Source of the DNA: Candidatus Bathyarchaeota archaeon
GTDB taxonomy: Archaea > Thermoproteota > Bathyarchaeia > Bathyarchaeales > Bathycorpusculaceae
DNA: 64,000 nucleotides
NCBI GenBank assembly: GCA_026014725.1
Contig: JAOZHV010000059.1
Span: 124,001-188,000, forward strand
Direction of reading: 5' to 3'
Below are positions 1 through 8,942 of the stretch, one piece after another. Positions within the stretch are counted from its first letter, which is position 1; each line of letters starts with the position of its first letter. A model generated the notes under the pieces. That model was not told the origin of the DNA. It did not search any database and saw nothing but the letters and a program-made list of their open reading frames with translations. A program made the translations under genes and the position numbers.

Positions 1-941
1 TCTACTTTTTCGAATAGAATATTTGGGCTAGCGAGATGAGCATTTTCGTAAACGATTTTCTTTAAGTCTTGTATAGAAATATTGGATGCAACAAACGGCA
101 AATTCTCTCCAGCTTTTCTGAAAAGAAGCCGTGAGACCAAGTTCTCTTCAACTTTACGCTCATATACAACAAACTTTGCCCTGAATCTATTTTCCTCAAG
201 AATCTGAAACATTTTCTCAAGCTTTTCTGGTCTTAAATAGGATGGTAGCGGGTGGAGTTCTAAGAGGATATTTATTTTGTCTTTTAGAGTGTTTGGCATT
301 CCCTTAATGATTTCATATTCATAACCTTCAACGTCCATCCGTATGAAGTTCGGGGGCGATTTATCCTTAACAAACTCATCCACCGTCATCACGGTTACAT
401 TTTGCAAGCCCAAGATTTCTCCGCCGACTGCCTCTTTATTCATGGCGCATAAGTTAGATTTGTCAGAAACAAAGATCTCTGCTTTGGTATTATTTTCGCC
501 AAAAGCCAGCTGAAAAGTGGCAACATTACTGAGATTATTCAATTTCACGTTTTTTTCTAGCAATTCAAAATTGCTACAAACGGGTTCAACACCGTAGACT
601 TTTCCCCCGTTTCCCACAAGGCGAGATTCAAGCAATGCATAGTAACCTATGTTAGCACCAATGTCTAATACAACGTCATTTTTCTTGATTACGCCTGAAT
701 TTATCAGGTAGTCAGTACAGAGCGGTTCCCGTTTTTTATATAAAAATAAGTCGGCATGAATAGCACCTTTTCTGGGAAAAACCATCATTTTAGACCGATT
801 AATCTCTAAAATTATTTTTTCGGGACGATATTTTAGATGCTCTGTAATTGTTTTCAAAGCCGTTGCCAAAATCAAAGCAACGGTTTTGACTAAACCTTTC
901 GTTTTTGTTTGTTTTAAAGTTCTAGAGAAAGGTATTCTCAT
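1..941 (-). CDS. FkbM family SAM-dependent methyltransferase (3' end cut by window edge)
   Basis: The reading frame is open on the minus strand from ATG at 941 to the left edge, so the C-terminus lies outside the window. About 100 residues in there is a SAM-binding motif I (VLDIGANIGYYALLE) followed by an acidic VEP segment, and later the FkbM signature around IRMDVEGYEYEII. FkbM proteins transfer a methyl group from S-adenosylmethionine, usually to a hydroxyl of a sugar or polyketide. In archaea they commonly lie in surface-polysaccharide loci, which fits the GT-C glycosyltransferase at 3 kb. The true substrate cannot be read from the sequence. No in-frame alternative start was found just upstream. 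Confidence 0.85.
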   Translation of the reverse strand, partial: MRIPFSRTLKQTKTKGLVKTVALILATALKTITEHLKYRPEKIILEINRSKMMVFPRKGAIHADLFLYKKREPLCTDYLINSGVIKKNDVVLDIGANIGYYALLESRLVGNGGKVYGVEPVCSNFELLEKNVKLNNLSNVATFQLAFGENNTKAEIFVSDKSNLCAMNKEAVGGEILGLQNVTVMTVDEFVKDKSPPNFIRMDVEGYEYEIIKGMPNTLKDKINILLELHPLPSYLRPEKLEKMFQILEENRFRAKFVVYERKVEENLVSRLLFRKAGENLPFVASNISIQDLKKIVYENAHLASPNILFEKV

Positions 942-1091
942 CCATCATCCCTATTTAGGCTTTAACGAGGCATCCTCAAATTATACCTCAATTGAAGCTT
1001 TGTCAAAGCAGGAGAAAAAGTGCAGAATGTAAAATTTAAAAGGGTATAACGTACAGACTGCACGTACATTAGCCGCAGTTTTGGTTAAAAT

Positions 1092-1973
1092 TTGGGAAAA
1101 CGTTTAAACGCATTTCAAAAGGTAAACCCACCCGTGGCCTATGTGATCTACTCGAACCAAGAAAAAGTATTAACAAGTTTGGGGCTGACCATTTCACAGG
1201 CCAGAGTTTATCTGGCTCTTGCCTCCAACGGCCCTTCAAAAGTAGCGGCTATTTCGCAGATTTCGAGAATTCATAGGACTCACCTGTATGAAGTTCTGAA
1301 ATTTCTTGAAAAACAAGGGTTGATTGAAAAACAGCTTGAGTCTGGAACATATGTGGCTATTCCTATTAAAGAAGCTGCTCAATTTTTAGTTGAACTCAGA
1401 AAAAAGGAAATTTTAAGGCTTGAAAGCCAAATTGAAGAAATTGCTGACACACTTCCTAAAAAGAACAGCGCGGTTCAGGTTAAACGTGAAATTCTGCTAA
1501 CATCCAGCAAAGTCTACACTTTAAACAGAGGTAGGAAATATTTGGAAAAGGCAAAATTGCATGTTGATCTATTGCAGACGTGGAAACGGTTTACGCAGCT
1601 TTGGCAAAATTATGAAACAACATTTGAAGAGCTTATGAATAGAGGCGTGAAGGTAAGACAGATTGTTGAATTCCCACCTGACGGCATTCAAGGCCAAAAA
1701 TTTTTAAATAAACAGTTATTCAAAAGCAACCAATTTGAGTTAAAGTTTATTCCTAAGACTGGAGGAAACTTGCTGATAATAGATGATGAAATGCTTCTGA
1801 TAAGTACTACGCTGGAGAAAAACCTTGGAGAAAACCCCATACTATTTTCAAACTATGACGGCTTATTGGGATTGATGCAAAACTATTTTGCCTACTCGTG
1901 GAATCACGCTTACAACTGGAAAAAAGAGCCCTTATATGAACAACAAGAAAACGCAATAAGCACCCAACCATAA
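1092..1973 (+). CDS. TrmB-family transcriptional regulator
   Basis: This 293-residue protein has an N-terminal winged helix (LTSLGLTISQARVYLALASNG, then an IHRTHLYEVLKFLEKQGLIEK recognition segment) followed by a coiled stretch (ELRKKEILRLESQIEEI) and a C-terminal alpha/beta region of about 150 residues, the TrmB arrangement. TrmB proteins sense sugars or other metabolites and control uptake or sugar-metabolism genes. The listed start is TTG; a GTG about 50 bases downstream, just before the winged helix, is an alternative. Upstream, a TATA-like TTTAAAAG near 1035 is followed by two ACGTAC hexamers (1049-1054 and 1062-1067), a possible operator. Target genes are unknown; the divergent FkbM gene and the glycosyltransferase downstream are candidates. 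Confidence 0.85.
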   Translation: MGKRLNAFQKVNPPVAYVIYSNQEKVLTSLGLTISQARVYLALASNGPSKVAAISQISRIHRTHLYEVLKFLEKQGLIEKQLESGTYVAIPIKEAAQFLVELRKKEILRLESQIEEIADTLPKKNSAVQVKREILLTSSKVYTLNRGRKYLEKAKLHVDLLQTWKRFTQLWQNYETTFEELMNRGVKVRQIVEFPPDGIQGQKFLNKQLFKSNQFELKFIPKTGGNLLIIDDEMLLISTTLEKNLGENPILFSNYDGLLGLMQNYFAYSWNHAYNWKKEPLYEQQENAISTQP

Positions 1974-2366
1974 AACCCAACGTCTTTTATTAGTAGATCA
2001 AAAAAATAGCCGCTTTGCTTTTGTACAGTCCGCCACAACCAGCCAGCAGCCCGAAACAGACGCAAAAACAACAACAAACTGCACTGCCAAGCCCAAAAGA
2101 AGATGAAGAAACAAAGCCAAGTGTTTCTTCTTCTTTTAATAGAAAAACAAAACCAAACAAAAATCTTGATTCCTGTTATATAGGGGGATAGGGGTCTTTA
2201 GCAGAGCAACAGTTTTTCCAACATGTGTTTTCTATTAATGACCTTCATGTAAGTTAACCTGCTCTGAACTCATTTCAACGCGGGGCTCTTAAATTTTTTA
2301 ACTGAGCGGTTGTAAAACACGCTTAAATACACTTTTTACCATGGTCTATGCTGGTGGGCTTTTTAG
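1974..2366. other. Intergenic region with a purine/pyrimidine hairpin
   Basis: No convincing gene. The plus strand carries a short open stretch (about 2018-2190) that would encode a disordered Pro/Gln/Lys-rich peptide; it has no clear ribosome site and may be a decayed gene end. Within it, AAAAGAAGA..AAGAAAC (2094-2111) can pair with GTTTCTTCTTCTTTT (2123-2137), a U-rich-ended hairpin that could terminate transcription of the TrmB gene. A G-rich run lies at about 2178-2196. Confidence 0.35.
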
Positions 2367-2876
2367 TTGTATTTTGATAAGCATGGTAGTGTTGTTTGGG
2401 TTAGTAAACCATGGATTGCCCCGGAAGCCATTGTTCGGACATTTTTTGTTGGGCTTATTGCTGTTTTGGTTTTCTGGTTCGAGTTCTCTTATAACATTGG
2501 CTTTTCTCAGTTTGCAGGGTTAACCCTTTTCGATTTAACTTTACTATTCTTCATTACAGTTTGGCTGATTGGCATAGTGCAATTGGTGATTTCTTGGGCT
2601 TCAAACACATATATTCTACGGCAAGACGAACTGGAAGTTAGACAGGGAATTTTAGCGGCGCGTTCGTTTACGGTCAATGCAAAAACTTTTGGCGAGTTAA
2701 CTATTTACCAATCAATTGGCGGGTGGCTCTTTGGTTATGGCGATTTAATTGTTACATGCAAAGGTCAACCTGAAACCAAGTTATCACTGTTGCGTTCCCC
2801 TTTCTTAACGGCAAGCACTCTACGTCAGGTTATGGGTAAGCCTCTTGTGAAGATGAATAGCCACATAGATAAGTAG
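2367..2876 (+). CDS. Membrane protein with bacterial-type PH domain (bPH2/DUF304-like)
   Basis: A 169-residue protein starting with TTG. Two hydrophobic segments (about residues 23-42 and 53-77) are followed by a cytoplasmic beta-rich domain: NTYILRQDELEVRQGILAAR, then a Thr/Val-rich strand pattern ending in a Leu-rich helix. This matches the bPH2 layout, in which a small PH-fold domain is tethered to the membrane by a hairpin of helices. Function in archaea is not established. It precedes the GT-C glycosyltransferase by 100 bp on the same strand, so the two may be co-transcribed. Another frame at 2341-2523 overlaps it but lacks family features. Confidence 0.7.
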   Translation: MYFDKHGSVVWVSKPWIAPEAIVRTFFVGLIAVLVFWFEFSYNIGFSQFAGLTLFDLTLLFFITVWLIGIVQLVISWASNTYILRQDELEVRQGILAARSFTVNAKTFGELTIYQSIGGWLFGYGDLIVTCKGQPETKLSLLRSPFLTASTLRQVMGKPLVKMNSHIDK

Positions 2877-2976
2877 AACATTTGCAAAGTTTTATTTTCC
2901 AAGCGTTCCTTATCAATGAACGTAAACAAAACTCGCTCCTACAAGTATCAGCTCAACTGAAGAGGCAATAATTAGC

Positions 2977-4383
2977 ATGTCGGGCAGGCACAGCTTCAGA
3001 AGAGTGCTGAGTAAATATTACCCTCTGTTAGCAATTATAATCGGCGTCATACTTGTATCTCTTATAATGGGTCCTTATCAAACACTCGATACAGAATTAG
3101 AATACAACACCACCCGTGGCGTTCTTCGATGGGGTTATCCGTACTTGGACAGGTTCGGCGAGCCACATCAAGATAGTTATGGCGACCTTTTCAACATGCC
3201 ACCGTTAGGATTCTACACACAAGCTCTGTTTTTCCGCATTTTCGGTCAAGCCTTAGAGAATGGTATAGTCTTGATAACGCTATTTGGAATAGCCAGCGTG
3301 GTTATGGTGTATAAACTGGGAAAGGAACTGTACAGTGAAGCAACAGCGTTGTTTGCCGCTGCGCTTTTTGGCTTGGCACCATGGCAACTAGTACTTACTC
3401 GAGCGTTCCTTATAGATGCGCAATGCCTGTTTCTGAGCCTGCTTTACTTATATGTCGGAGTCTTGGCTATACGAAAGAACTCGATTAAACTTGCCGCTGT
3501 TTCAGGCGTATTCTTCGCCGCTGCCCTACTTACCAAGCAATATGCTGTTTTTATGCTGATTCCGTTATTGCTCTTGTATGTTTACCATAGACCAAAAAAA
3601 CCAAAGATGGTGCCCAGTCAAGTAGTCGCTTTTAGTTTGCCAATGGTTTTTTCTTCGTTATTGTGGTACCAAATCATCCTTGGAAAGGAACTGTTTTACT
3701 TGTTTAATCATAATGATTTTAAGGACATAAACTTCCCAGAGGTTGTTCCCTCTTATTCTTTCATGTCTACTTTTTTGGTTGATTACGGCTTAGGAATCTT
3801 TTTTGTAGTTACATTTGTTTTTTCATTAATTGTTGGTTTTTGTTTTTGGAAACGCTTTCAGAAAAAATCAGTTGTTTCAGACTTGGTTTGCTTGGTAACA
3901 ATCCTGTCAATTTTAGGTATAGTCATGTATTTGGCTGTGAATCTAAACTTAAAAGCACCCTACACCAGCGCCATCAAGTACGTTTATCATTCTTTGCCGT
4001 TCTTTAGCTTGGCCACCGCATCATTAGCCAGCAAAAGTTTTTCATTGCTAAAATTTGCTAAGCAGTCGGTTAAAGTTACAAGAGTCGTCCTGTTAAGTGT
4101 CGGCATCACAGGGCTTGTCTTGTTAGTAATGTCACTAATTGCCGACTTCTATGCTGCACGGCAATTAGCGACAGCCTCATTCCTTATTTTCCGAGTGCAA
4201 CCCAACCAAGATGTAGGTTATTCTTTCCATGTCGCAGAGCCGCTGAGTCAGAATGACCCCTTGCTTGCCGTTCAGTTTATTGGGTTTATAATTTTGACGT
4301 CGGGAATTTTGTGGGCGAGTAGACACTTCACAGTTGAAGCGGTTAAATCGATTCGGGCTGAATTCAAGAAAATAGCAAGATAA
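2977..4383 (+). CDS. GT-C fold glycosyltransferase (GT39/PMT-like), polytopic membrane protein
   Basis: This 468-residue protein has about ten to twelve hydrophobic helices. After the first transmembrane segment comes an extracytoplasmic loop with acidic residues (TLDTELEYNTTRGVL) and an aromatic DRFGEPHQDSYGD stretch, then NMPPLGFYTQALFFRIFG. This is the usual layout of dolichyl-phosphate-sugar glycosyltransferases of the ArnT/PMT kind, in which acidic residues of the first loop act in catalysis. Such enzymes move a sugar from a lipid-phosphate carrier to a protein or lipid outside the membrane. The acceptor is unknown. The start is ATG, with the upstream PH-domain gene on the same strand. 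Confidence 0.78.
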   Translation: MSGRHSFRRVLSKYYPLLAIIIGVILVSLIMGPYQTLDTELEYNTTRGVLRWGYPYLDRFGEPHQDSYGDLFNMPPLGFYTQALFFRIFGQALENGIVLITLFGIASVVMVYKLGKELYSEATALFAAALFGLAPWQLVLTRAFLIDAQCLFLSLLYLYVGVLAIRKNSIKLAAVSGVFFAAALLTKQYAVFMLIPLLLLYVYHRPKKPKMVPSQVVAFSLPMVFSSLLWYQIILGKELFYLFNHNDFKDINFPEVVPSYSFMSTFLVDYGLGIFFVVTFVFSLIVGFCFWKRFQKKSVVSDLVCLVTILSILGIVMYLAVNLNLKAPYTSAIKYVYHSLPFFSLATASLASKSFSLLKFAKQSVKVTRVVLLSVGITGLVLLVMSLIADFYAARQLATASFLIFRVQPNQDVGYSFHVAEPLSQNDPLLAVQFIGFIILTSGILWASRHFTVEAVKSIRAEFKKIAR

Positions 4384-4416
4384 ACATGGTGCGTTAACAC
4401 TGCTGTTGAAGTGTCG

Positions 4417-4776
4417 TTAGATATTACATGCGTTGAGGAACAGCCAAAACTCTTCTACACTGTAAATTTTGCGTAGTTCTAAGTATTCAGGTTTAAAGCT
4501 ATTGCTTTCACCTGTTGATTCTTTAAAGTATCCTACTGTATGGGGATAGCCATTTTCCACTTCTTGGCTATCCAGAAACTCACCAAGCATAGTTGGCGGA
4601 CAGTTTTGGTTTGCAGTTTCTGGCGTTTTAAGCTGCACTTGGTAGGTGCGGTATTTTCCTTGGTTACCTTGAGGTGGGAAGTAGATTATTTTGTTGATTT
4701 CTTGGAAGTGGAATTTTTTTATTTGAAGATTTTCTTGGAACAAGTTACTCTTCTTAGTATATTGATGATTTATCAT
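4417..4776 (-). CDS. Small hypothetical protein (119 aa)
   Basis: The minus-strand frame encodes a hydrophilic 119-residue protein with mixed composition: a basic N-terminus, a Tyr/Pro-rich middle (IIYFPPQGNQGKYRTYQVQL) and a C-terminal helix ending EEFWLFLNACNI. I do not recognise a family. An overlapping plus-strand frame (4540-4854) is mostly hydrophobic and Cys/Phe-rich, as expected for a shadow, so the minus strand was preferred. It converges on the glycosyltransferase with a 33-bp gap. Whether it is expressed cannot be judged from sequence. Confidence 0.4.
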   Translation of the reverse strand: MINHQYTKKSNLFQENLQIKKFHFQEINKIIYFPPQGNQGKYRTYQVQLKTPETANQNCPPTMLGEFLDSQEVENGYPHTVGYFKESTGESNSFKPEYLELRKIYSVEEFWLFLNACNI

Positions 4777-4978
4777 TTAAGGGTTACATTGCTCTTCTAT
4801 TGGGCTGTTTCTATTTGTTTAGTATTGCTTTCATTAATCGTTCATAAGTGCTAAAAAATTGCCATTTTACTTAACTTTTGTAATGTTTTTCTTAATTTGT
4901 ATGAACAGTTCTCAAATCACTTTATATTAGCGATCACATAAGCTTGTTTAGAGCAAAAATAAAAGACGGTGAAATGGC

Positions 4979-5119
4979 GTGTTGGATTTAGCAATCCCGA
5001 TATTGGCGTTAGGCTTGTTTGCCTTACCCTTTGTGTTTCTGGGGTATGTCCGCTTACAGGTTCAACGTGCGCTTAAAGTAGCTTTCAAACGAGGCGAGCT
5101 AACTTGTTTAGCACGATAG
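4979..5119 (+). CDS. Small single-pass membrane protein (46 aa)
   Basis: GTG at 4979 is preceded at good spacing by GGTGA (4969-4973). The product has one hydrophobic helix from about residue 3 to 22 (LAIPILALGLFALPFVFLGY) and a positively charged cytoplasmic tail (RLQVQRALKVAFKRGEL). Its stop overlaps the start of the next small gene by one base (TAGTG), which suggests translational coupling. No family was recognised. The good ribosome site and coupled neighbour support it despite its length. Confidence 0.45.
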   Translation: MLDLAIPILALGLFALPFVFLGYVRLQVQRALKVAFKRGELTCLAR

Positions 5120-5205
5120 TGTTGGATTGCCAGACCAAAAACGCCATCCCCTGCTCGGAGGGCTGCATCGCCTACAAAACCTGCATCGCACGCAAGAAAC
5201 GTTAG
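5119..5205 (+). CDS. Cys-rich micropeptide (28 aa)
   Basis: The GTG start shares its first base with the stop of the preceding gene. The 28-residue product has four cysteines in the pattern C-x8-C-x3-C-x6-C (LDCQTKNAIPCSEGCIAYKTC) and a basic end (IARKKR). The spacing suggests metal or Fe-S binding or a disulfide-bonded peptide. I do not recognise a family, and 28 codons is short enough that chance cannot be excluded; the overlap and the concentration of cysteines are the support. Confidence 0.35.
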   Translation: MLDCQTKNAIPCSEGCIAYKTCIARKKR

Positions 5206-5260
5206 TGTCTGTATATACATGCATATTACATAATCTTATAAGATGATTTTCCTATGGTGC

Positions 5261-5413
5261 ATGCCTAGCAAGGAGGCGAAAAAGCAAGTGCTAAGTAGAG
5301 ACTGTGATGGTTGCAGTTTGCAACACATGTGCAGCGAACGCTACAGGCTTGTAGGCAAGAATGAGAAAGTGTACTGCCCAGATGGCACAGCACATCTCGT
5401 AGACCAAAACTAA
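5261..5413 (+). CDS. Small Cys-rich protein (50 aa), probable metal binding
   Basis: ATG at 5261 lies about 20 bp downstream of a TATA-like CTTATAAGA (5236-5244), so the message may be nearly leaderless. The product is charged and soluble and has cysteines in a C-x2-C-x5-C cluster (DCDGCSLQHMC) with a fourth at VYCPDGTAHL, compatible with one zinc or Fe-S site. It resembles the Cys-rich micropeptide just upstream in kind but not in sequence. Function unknown. Confidence 0.5.
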   Translation: MPSKEAKKQVLSRDCDGCSLQHMCSERYRLVGKNEKVYCPDGTAHLVDQN

Positions 5414-5698
5414 AGTTCGCTATCTTTGTTTATTCCTTTTCTTGTTCATAAATCCTTAAAAATAATAGCCACACCAGAAAGCATGTTTCTCTATTTTTGT
5501 GCCTGCGCTCGGTTATGCGCGATTGACTCTAAACTTATTTGTTTGCTTTACCGTGACCCCCTATCCCCCCTATTTAAAGCATCGATTTTTCGGCATGCTT
5601 TTGGCTTGAGAAACCGCCACTACCCCCTATAGGTTTCAACATAGAACCACTATAGGCGGCAAATATGTTGAGGGGGTGATTATTCACTAATTTCTTTT

Positions 5699-6454
5699 CT
5701 ATTTTAGTGCTTCTATTTTTATGCTTTCAAGCGGCAACCCGCCGTACTGGGTCTTGCTTATGTTTCTGTCTTCGCCTATGATGTTAACTGTGAATCCTGC
5801 CTGCCTAATGGCGTTAACGTAAGCGTCTTTTTGCATAGCGCCCGAAACACAGCCACAAAGCAATTCTTCGTCGTTTAGTTGTTCTTCCGTCAGCTTTCCA
5901 AGAAGGACAATGTCGGAAACGTACATTTTGCCGCCGCTTTTGAGCACGCGGTAGGCTTCCTTGAAAACCTTTGATTTGTCTGGTGCAAGGTTAATCACGC
6001 AATTGCTAATTATAACATCAACCGAGTTGTCCTCAAGCGGTATTTTTTCGATGTCGCCTAGCCTGAACTCAACATTTGAGTAACCGTGCTCTTTTGCAAG
6101 TATTCGTGCCTTGGCAATCATTTCTTCCGTCATGTCTAAGCCTATGACTTTGCCTGATTTACCAACTTTCCGAGATGCCAAAAAGCAGTCAAAACCAGCG
6201 CCACTGCCCAAATCAAGCACGATGTCGCCTTCTTTTATTTTGCTAAAAGCAGTTGGATTTCCGCAGCCTAAGCCAAGGTTCGCTTCAGGGGCAACGTTCA
6301 TTTCTTCTTCAGAGTAGCCGATGCTTTTTGATATTCTTTTGGCGACTTCGGTGTTTGCGCTTTCGCAACCGCAAGAGCAACAGCAAGAATTGTTACTGGT
6401 TGCGATTTTTGAGTAGGCTTTTCTTACAGCTTTCTTGACGTCTGTATCCTTCAA
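5699..6454 (-). CDS. arsM: Arsenite S-adenosylmethyltransferase ArsM
   Basis: ArsM methylates As(III) with SAM to methylated arsenicals. The 251-residue protein has the methyltransferase motif [12 protein letters not shown] (residues 79-90) and [10 protein letters not shown] (151-160). Cys64 (GLGCGNP), Cys152 (SNCVIN) and Cys202 (CGCVSG) match the three cysteines known to bind As(III) in ArsM. An extra N-terminal cluster, CCCSCGC (24-30), is common in archaeal and bacterial homologues. The start is TTG with GGTGAAAAGAG just upstream. The gene stands alone without arsR, arsB or acr3 in the window. A palindrome flanks its TATA box (see 6483-6508). Confidence 0.92.
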   Translation of the reverse strand: MKDTDVKKAVRKAYSKIATSNNSCCCSCGCESANTEVAKRISKSIGYSEEEMNVAPEANLGLGCGNPTAFSKIKEGDIVLDLGSGAGFDCFLASRKVGKSGKVIGLDMTEEMIAKARILAKEHGYSNVEFRLGDIEKIPLEDNSVDVIISNCVINLAPDKSKVFKEAYRVLKSGGKMYVSDIVLLGKLTEEQLNDEELLCGCVSGAMQKDAYVNAIRQAGFTVNIIGEDRNISKTQYGGLPLESIKIEALK

Positions 6455-6482
6455 CTCTTTTCACCGATTACGCATTCAAATA

Positions 6483-6508
6483 TATAACAATATATAAAAG
6501 TTGTTATA
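6483..6508 (-). promoter_or_regulatory. arsM promoter: TATA box inside an 8-bp inverted repeat
   Basis: TATAACAA (6483-6490) and TTGTTATA (6501-6508) are exact inverted repeats separated by TATATAAAAG, which reads CTTTTATATA toward arsM. The promoter element therefore sits in the middle of an operator-like palindrome about 30-55 bp upstream of the start codon. A repressor bound here would block TBP. The binding protein is not known. Confidence 0.6.
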
Positions 6509-6564
6509 AATAAGCCACGATACTGATGAACTTCACTTCTAAAAACTAAAAGAACTTGGATAAG

Positions 6565-7842
6565 CTATTTTTTGAGTAGCTCCATCAGTTTAGGCATCAA
6601 TTCGCATCCACGCTCCAAAACGCCAAGACTACCTTTAGCGCATTCCCTCTCAGAAAACTTGCCTGCTTTTCCGTTGCCAACTTTATCACCTGAAAGCAGC
6701 ACTGGAACCATAGTGTCGCTGTGCACTTTCAAACTGCAAGGCGTCGCATGGTCAGTTGTGACGCAGACAAGAGTATCCTCCAGAGAAATCTGCTCCAGCA
6801 ACGGACCAAAAAAGTACTTGTCAATGGCGGAAATAACCTCTGTCTTCAGCACACAGTTCCCATCATGCCCAGGTTCGTCTGGACCTTTAAGGTGAATGTA
6901 GAAGCAGTCATATTTCGGCAACGCATCAAGAAGCGCTTTCACTCTAACCGCCATGTCTTGTTGCAGGTTTCCTGAAGGCGGAGGGAGAAGGGAGGAATCC
7001 ATACCTGCCAACTGAGCTATACCGCGTTCAGCGTGCATATCCGCTAAACAAGCAAAGCGCACCCCATATCGTTCATTGATGTTGAAGAATTTTGGCAGTT
7101 CGTGCCCAGCATCCCTTGTTAAGACAACGTTTGCTTTAAGTTTGCCCTCAGCGGCACGCTTTACGTTGATGGGATGACTTTCCCATAACTTGTGAGTTTT
7201 CTCGATAAACTCGTTAACCAAAGCGGCAGAAACCCTCGCAGCTTCAGTATCAACGACAGGTTCACAAGTTTTCAGAACCATGTCAACATCAAGCTTTGCT
7301 ACGCCAAGACCATTAACAAGGATATATGCTGGGTCGCTGTTGGTTATTTCGCTTGAGAGAGGTTTAGCCTTACTCTTTATCAGCAGCACTGCACGGTGCC
7401 CCAGCGTGTTGCGGAACTCAAACGTCGCGGGGTAAGATTCAAGCTTGATTTCCTTGTTAGCGGCTTCCGCTAGCGTGGTGGCTTCTTCAGTTGTTAAGCT
7501 TCGGGCTACACGGCGGTCAAGTATGGCTTTTCCCTGACCTAGCGTGGCGAAATTACATCTTAACGCTAAATCTCCATCTTGCATCTTCAGGCCTACACCA
7601 GCAGCTTCAATGACGCCTCTGCCAGTGCTGTACATGAAGGGGTCATAGCCTAGAAGTGAAATAACCGCTACATCACTTTCAGGTGCCACACCCTGCCTAA
7701 CTGTGTACATTAAGCCTGTCTTTCCGTTTTTGGCAAGGGAATCCAAGTTTGGCGTTTCAGCCGCTTCAAGGGGGGTTTTGTTGCCTAAAGATTCAATCGG
7801 CAAATCGCCCATACCGTCAATTGCAACGTAAATTAACTTCAA
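6565..7842 (-). CDS. apgM: 2,3-bisphosphoglycerate-independent phosphoglycerate mutase, archaeal type
   Basis: Interconverts 3- and 2-phosphoglycerate in glycolysis and gluconeogenesis. The 425-residue length and motifs fit the archaeal alkaline-phosphatase-superfamily ApgM: the metal-binding AIDGMGDLP at residues 8-15 (Asp9), the phosphorylated serine in APESDVAVISLLGYDP (Ser56), HLKGPDEPGHDG and VTTDHATPC. It is followed upstream by the HPr-kinase-like gene on the same strand with a 64-bp gap. Together with the class II fructose-bisphosphatase at 53 kb it points to working gluconeogenesis. Confidence 0.93.
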   Translation of the reverse strand: MKLIYVAIDGMGDLPIESLGNKTPLEAAETPNLDSLAKNGKTGLMYTVRQGVAPESDVAVISLLGYDPFMYSTGRGVIEAAGVGLKMQDGDLALRCNFATLGQGKAILDRRVARSLTTEEATTLAEAANKEIKLESYPATFEFRNTLGHRAVLLIKSKAKPLSSEITNSDPAYILVNGLGVAKLDVDMVLKTCEPVVDTEAARVSAALVNEFIEKTHKLWESHPINVKRAAEGKLKANVVLTRDAGHELPKFFNINERYGVRFACLADMHAERGIAQLAGMDSSLLPPPSGNLQQDMAVRVKALLDALPKYDCFYIHLKGPDEPGHDGNCVLKTEVISAIDKYFFGPLLEQISLEDTLVCVTTDHATPCSLKVHSDTMVPVLLSGDKVGNGKAGKFSERECAKGSLGVLERGCELMPKLMELLKK

Positions 7843-7906
7843 ACCCTTTTTGTCTCCTTCAGGTTAGAGCTAAATAGTTTCCTTTATTATTTTTTGCATC
7901 CAAAAA

Positions 7907-8884
7907 CTATGTTTCTAAAGAAAGAATCCTTCGAATCTCGCTCTGAGTCCGCTGAGGCGTATCAGTAGTGTTCACAAGGAAAACGCTACTTTGTTCGAAG
8001 AGCCTTCGAAAGAAGTTTTTTCTCAAAACGATTTTTCGGTTGTCTCGCGTCAATTGGTGAGGATTACAAAAATTATTCTCCAGCAAATATTGCACTGCTT
8101 CGTCCGTGTTCAGCGGTGTCACAATGTTCTTGTCTGATGAATCACGTTTAAGCATGATTATTCGCTTCATCGTTGTCAGAGGAATCACGCCGCCACTACC
8201 TACAATCCACCGCACGTTAACGATTGCCCTGCCACGGTTGTCAAATTGGGCTTTATCAACCAAACGTTCGTACTCATTCCAAATTTTGCCTATATCAGCT
8301 TGAATGTAACAGTTCTTTTCCGAACCAAACGCTAAGGGTTCACGACTACTGAGCCGCACGAAATACCAATCATCAGAAACCAAGCGCGCGTTCGGAATCC
8401 GCAACAAACCCCATGAATGCGTTGTCTTGCCTGTGCCTGAAGGCGCAATAATTGAAACACCCAAACAACTAATGTCAATTGCCGCACCATGCACAGAGTA
8501 GATTCGGTGCGCATCCTCCAAAATGTCACCAGCTACTGCAAGCGCAATGCTTTTCACCCAACCGTAATAGTCAACGTTAACCAAAAAAGCTGTTTTTGTG
8601 TAAGGGTCATATTTTACTGTTAAAGGTTGTTTCGGCTCGTTTATAACTATGAGCCTGCCATGAGAGCGCGTGTTTTCGTTCGCTGTGAAAAAATTGTCTT
8701 CCCACTTGTTTAGTATTTGCTCGGAGTCAGTCAATAGTTTTATGCAACAACCGTAAATGTCAGCTTTGTTCGTATAGAGTAATCTATGCTCGTAAGCTTC
8801 AAAGAGGCGGTTTTTTTCGTCAGCGTCAATCAACTGCACGGAGTAACTCATGCTAAAACATCTCTTGAGATAATTATCTGCCAT
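7907..8884 (-). CDS. HPr kinase/PEPCK-like P-loop protein
   Basis: A 325-residue protein with a P-loop APSGTGKTTHS (residues 147-157) preceded by YSVHGAAIDI and followed by LVSDDWYFV (169-175). This is the arrangement of the HprK/PEP-carboxykinase-like fold, in which the second acidic motif binds metal. The C-terminal third (PLNTDEAVQYLLENN) also resembles that group. Bacterial HprK phosphorylates Ser46 of HPr, but no HPr gene is seen here and archaea generally lack that PTS system, so the substrate is unknown. The start may be M12 rather than M1. It lies between phosphoglycerate mutase and an M48 protease. Confidence 0.65.
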   Translation of the reverse strand: MADNYLKRCFSMSYSVQLIDADEKNRLFEAYEHRLLYTNKADIYGCCIKLLTDSEQILNKWEDNFFTANENTRSHGRLIVINEPKQPLTVKYDPYTKTAFLVNVDYYGWVKSIALAVAGDILEDAHRIYSVHGAAIDISCLGVSIIAPSGTGKTTHSWGLLRIPNARLVSDDWYFVRLSSREPLAFGSEKNCYIQADIGKIWNEYERLVDKAQFDNRGRAIVNVRWIVGSGGVIPLTTMKRIIMLKRDSSDKNIVTPLNTDEAVQYLLENNFCNPHQLTRDNRKIVLRKNFFRRLFEQSSVFLVNTTDTPQRTQSEIRRILSLET

Positions 8885-8942
8885 ATTTTGAATTAATCCT
8901 AATGCATAAGGATTTCTACTATCTAAAAAATGAAGCAGGATT

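Noticed and set aside
5426-5632. 68-residue frame on the plus strand behind the small Cys-rich gene
   Set aside because: No ribosome site, odd composition rich in Cys, Leu and Phe, and it runs through C-rich low-complexity DNA; probably chance.
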